This document shows, in pieces, positions 29,868 through 31,054 of a stretch of DNA of 31,054 bases (within the stretch, counting starts at the first letter, position 1; every line of letters begins with the position of its first letter). This DNA comes from DAIRUS01 sp036803205 (GTDB taxonomy: Bacteria > Patescibacteriota > Minisyncoccia > Minisyncoccales > GBS-2). A model generated the notes under the pieces. The model worked only from the letters and a program-made list of their open reading frames with translations. It was not told the DNA's origin and ran no database searches. Position numbers and translations under genes: made by a program. The DNA lies in the NCBI GenBank assembly GCA_036803205.1, contig DAIRUS010000009.1, forward strand, positions 1 to 31,054. The letters run 5' to 3'.

Positions 29868-29896
29868 ACTATACTCTATTCTTGAATTAGTGCGAA
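29868..29896 (-). promoter_or_regulatory. Promoter of the Ala-Phe-Gly tRNA cluster
   Basis: On minus, TTCGCA (29896-29891), a 17-nt spacer and TATAGT (29873-29868) end 8 nt before tRNA-Ala. Confidence 0.5.
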
Positions 29897-29903
29897 CCCA
29901 TTT

Positions 29904-29958
29904 CGCCGCCTGCGGCGGCGAGAACCCCCGCGAAAAATCCGAAAGGCGGCGAAGCCGC
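29904..29958. repeat. GC-rich hairpin pair
   Basis: CGCCGCC (29904-29910) with GGCGGCG (29914-29920) around TGC, then GCGGC (29946-29950) with GCCGC (29954-29958) around GAA. They stand out from the AT-rich flank and lie at the edge of the GC-rich island that carries the CPBP gene. Role unknown. Confidence 0.55.
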
Positions 29959-30045
29959 ACCGCTGACAATTTCAAGTTTTTCTTTGGCGGCATTTCCTGC
30001 ATTTCCTTATGAATTTATTTTATCAAAAAATTGAAGAAAAAGAAA

Positions 30046-30076
30046 ACGGGCGGAACACTTGTAGTGCCACGCCCGT
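30046..30076 (-). terminator. Intrinsic terminator of the CPBP gene
   Basis: On minus, ACGGGCG...CGCCCGT (30076-30070 with 30052-30046), with an inner CACT/AGTG pair, is followed by TTTTCTTTTTC. It lies 20 nt after the stop codon. Confidence 0.75.
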
Positions 30077-30095
30077 GGTTGTACGGCGACCATTT

Positions 30096-30752
30096 TTAGA
30101 TCGCCAGGAGTGCTAGAAAGAATGGGATCGGTATCAAAATCATGTTGTACATCGTGTGATACGTGGTGCTGACCATCACCGCCTCGTCTTCGGCTCGCCA
30201 GTAGCCCATGTAGTTCACGTTGCGGTCGAACGCACGCTTGTACTTGAGTCCGAGGAACAGACCCGGGATGATGAGCGCGATTCCGGTCGCGAGCGGAAGG
30301 CCGACCAAGCAATGTACAAGGCCAAACTTGACCGACTGCTTGGTGATGGAACCCCAGTCATTGTATCCCTTGCGGAAACTCCTCTCCTCGGATCGCGCCA
30401 AGAATGGGAGTACAAAAGCAAGAGCGACGAAGAACATCGGAACCATCATACGAACCAAGACGTTGGCGGAATCGGAGCCCTCCTGAATCGGCTTGATGAG
30501 CATGTTTCCGCTCTCGCCAAAGAAGAGATTGATCCAGCCGTAGTTGAGGCCGGGTACTTGCCACAGCGCAACCATAACCGCGATTGTCAGTGTAACAATG
30601 CCCAGACACTCGAAGAACATCTTGATCCGGAACCGCCGCCACACCGACCAGACGAACTTGTAGTTGCGCCGTTCGGCGATGAGCGTCATGGCGACCCCAC
30701 CGACCGCGAGCAGGACAAGAAGAACTTTGCTAATCATGAGCAGGATTTCCAT
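30096..30752 (-). CDS. CPBP (CAAX/Abi-type) intramembrane metalloprotease-like protein, GC-rich gene
   Basis: A 218-aa protein with about six membrane helices. Three motifs of the CPBP family are present: EERSFR (Glu122, Glu123, Arg127), FGLVH (Phe143, His147) and HTMYN (His199, Asn203). Family members process prenylated or other membrane proteins, and some belong to bacteriocin self-immunity or phage-defence loci. ATG 30752 is preceded by a consensus AGGAGGT site (30759-30765) with a 6-nt spacer; an upstream TTG-type extension is unsupported. Codon use is clearly richer in G+C than every other gene here, and the gene has its own -10 and terminator, so recent acquisition is likely. Confidence 0.65.
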   Translation of the reverse strand: MEILLMISKVLLVLLAVGGVAMTLIAERRNYKFVWSVWRRFRIKMFFECLGIVTLTIAVMVALWQVPGLNYGWINLFFGESGNMLIKPIQEGSDSANVLVRMMVPMFFVALAFVLPFLARSEERSFRKGYNDWGSITKQSVKFGLVHCLVGLPLATGIALIIPGLFLGLKYKRAFDRNVNYMGYWRAEDEAVMVSTTYHTMYNMILIPIPFFLALLAI

Positions 30753-30805
30753 CCGACTACCTCCTGTATTTGGTTTGGAATGTGCGATCAAGCCACTATG
30801 GCTCG

Positions 30806-30811
30806 ATTATA
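30806..30811 (-). promoter_or_regulatory. -10 element of the CPBP gene
   Basis: A perfect minus-strand TATAAT, 53 nt before the ATG at 30752. No convincing -35 is seen. Confidence 0.4.
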
Positions 30812-30836
30812 TATTAACATATTACGCAATAAAAGT

Positions 30837-30863
30837 CAAGAGACGGCAAATCGCCGTCTCTTG
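30837..30863. terminator. Strong hairpin, possible terminator
   Basis: A perfect 11-bp stem, CAAGAGACGGC (30837-30847) with GCCGTCTCTTG (30853-30863), has an AAATC loop. On minus it is followed by ACTTTTATT, so it may end the transcript of the tRNA at the window edge. An 11-bp inverted repeat (TTGGACTCAAA at 30861, TTTGAGTCCAA at 30925) lies next to it. Confidence 0.6.
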
Positions 30864-30952
30864 GACTCAAATTCGTATGATTAAAAAATTTTCTTTTCCC
30901 CGAATGCAAAACCGCCAATTCATTTTTGAGTCCAAAATCCAATACGTTTTAA

Positions 30953-30973
30953 CCGCCGAGCGGAGCGAGGCGG
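30953..30973. repeat. GC-rich hairpin repeat (copy 2)
   Basis: CCGCC (30953-30957) and GGCGG (30969-30973) around an 11-nt loop GAGCGGAGCGA, one base different from the reverse complement of the loop at 15616-15626. It is an inverted copy of the repeat at 15609-15633, again close to a tRNA gene. Confidence 0.7.
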
Positions 30974-30999
30974 GCGTCTCAAACTTGCAATTTCCTAAA

Positions 31000-31054
31000 T
31001 GGTGCCCTCGAGAGGAATTGAACCTCTAACCTAGACGTTAGGAGTGTCTTGCTC
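31000..31054 (-). tRNA. tRNA-Arg(CCU), 3' part only
   Basis: The window ends inside this gene. On minus the visible part has an anticodon arm with loop CTCCTAA (anticodon CCT; the last stem pair is A-C), the T-arm AGAGGTTCAATTCCTCT, the acceptor strand CGAGGGC, discriminator A and an encoded CCA. The 5' half is outside, so the isotype rests on the loop alone. Confidence 0.75.

Noticed and set aside
29639..29890. Plus-strand ORF across 29639-29890, and the N-terminal part of the minus frame 29428-29853
   Set aside because: Both are translations of the Gly-Phe-Ala tRNA cluster; only the DUF72-like segment beyond the tRNAs has protein similarity.
30156..30884. Long plus-strand ORF of 242 codons opposite the CPBP gene
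   Set aside because: It is antisense to a gene with three family motifs and a ribosome-binding site; its translation is Arg/His/Glu-rich with no recognisable fold.
30861..30935. 11-bp inverted repeat as the ends of an insertion sequence
   Set aside because: The enclosed 53 nt hold no ORF and no target duplication is visible; it may be incidental or a cruciform.

Overview
This looks like a chromosomal segment from a Candidate Phyla Radiation (Patescibacteria) bacterium, most likely of the Parcubacteria group. The inference rests on strongly AT-rich and purine-rich coding strands, many overlapping short genes, shortened housekeeping enzymes (ValRS of 694 aa, IF-2 of 521 aa), tandem TrbC/VirB2-like pilins, a compact type IV pilus operon, a lone PaaX/Cas2-like gene without a CRISPR array, and a Gam-like gene. 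No 16S gene is present, so the lineage call is inference.

Layout. 1-5371: 3' part of a PMT-type mannosyltransferase, an RluA pseudouridine synthase, a small membrane/coiled-coil protein, gyrA and a small methyltransferase, all on +. 5388-7012: promoter, four tandem pilin-like genes and tRNA-Leu(UAG), closed by a bidirectional terminator. 7108-10072 (-): tRNA-Glu, GT2 glycosyltransferase, PrsW-like protease and an Hsp20 protein. 10152-12236: valS. 12330-14553 (-): tRNA-Arg(GCG) followed by recG. 14554-16193: an accessory pocket holding an AT-rich leader, a PaaX/Cas2-like gene bracketed by two copies of a hairpin element, tRNA-Ser(GCU), and a membrane coiled-coil ORF joined to a Cys-rich ORF. 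16354-17055 (-): comF. 17124-24205: type IV pilus operon pilM-N-O-(P-like)-B, a CheY-like receiver, pilT, pilC and tRNA-Val, whose gene overlaps the pilC stop codon. 24219-25241 (-): ketopantoate-reductase family gene. 25326-27846: tRNA-Ser(CGA), DUF4446, infB, rbfA, tRNA-Cys, tRNA-Leu(UAA). 27950-28516: a Gam-like gene with its own strong signals. 28602-29123 (-): secreted 3D-domain protein. 29190-29625: relics of a DDE transposase and a DUF72 gene. 29634-29859 (-): tRNA-Ala, -Phe, -Gly. 30096-30752 (-): a GC-rich CPBP-type membrane protease gene that looks foreign. 31000 to the end: 3' part of a tRNA-Arg(CCU).

How it works together. Two surface-filament systems (TrbC-like pilins; type IV pilus assembly and retraction motors with a receiver domain between them) and ComF fit a cell that depends on attachment and possibly DNA uptake. 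The translation block (tRNAs, infB, rbfA, valS) and gyrA/recG are core genes. Thirteen tRNA genes are spread along the window, several within 25 nt of a coding region, so tRNA processing probably shapes mRNA ends. The accessory pockets (14.55-16.35 kb and 27.85-31.0 kb) hold the least explained biology: the PaaX/Cas2-like gene with its twin structured elements, the split coiled-coil/Cys-rich gene, the solitary Gam homologue, decayed mobile DNA and the GC-rich island.
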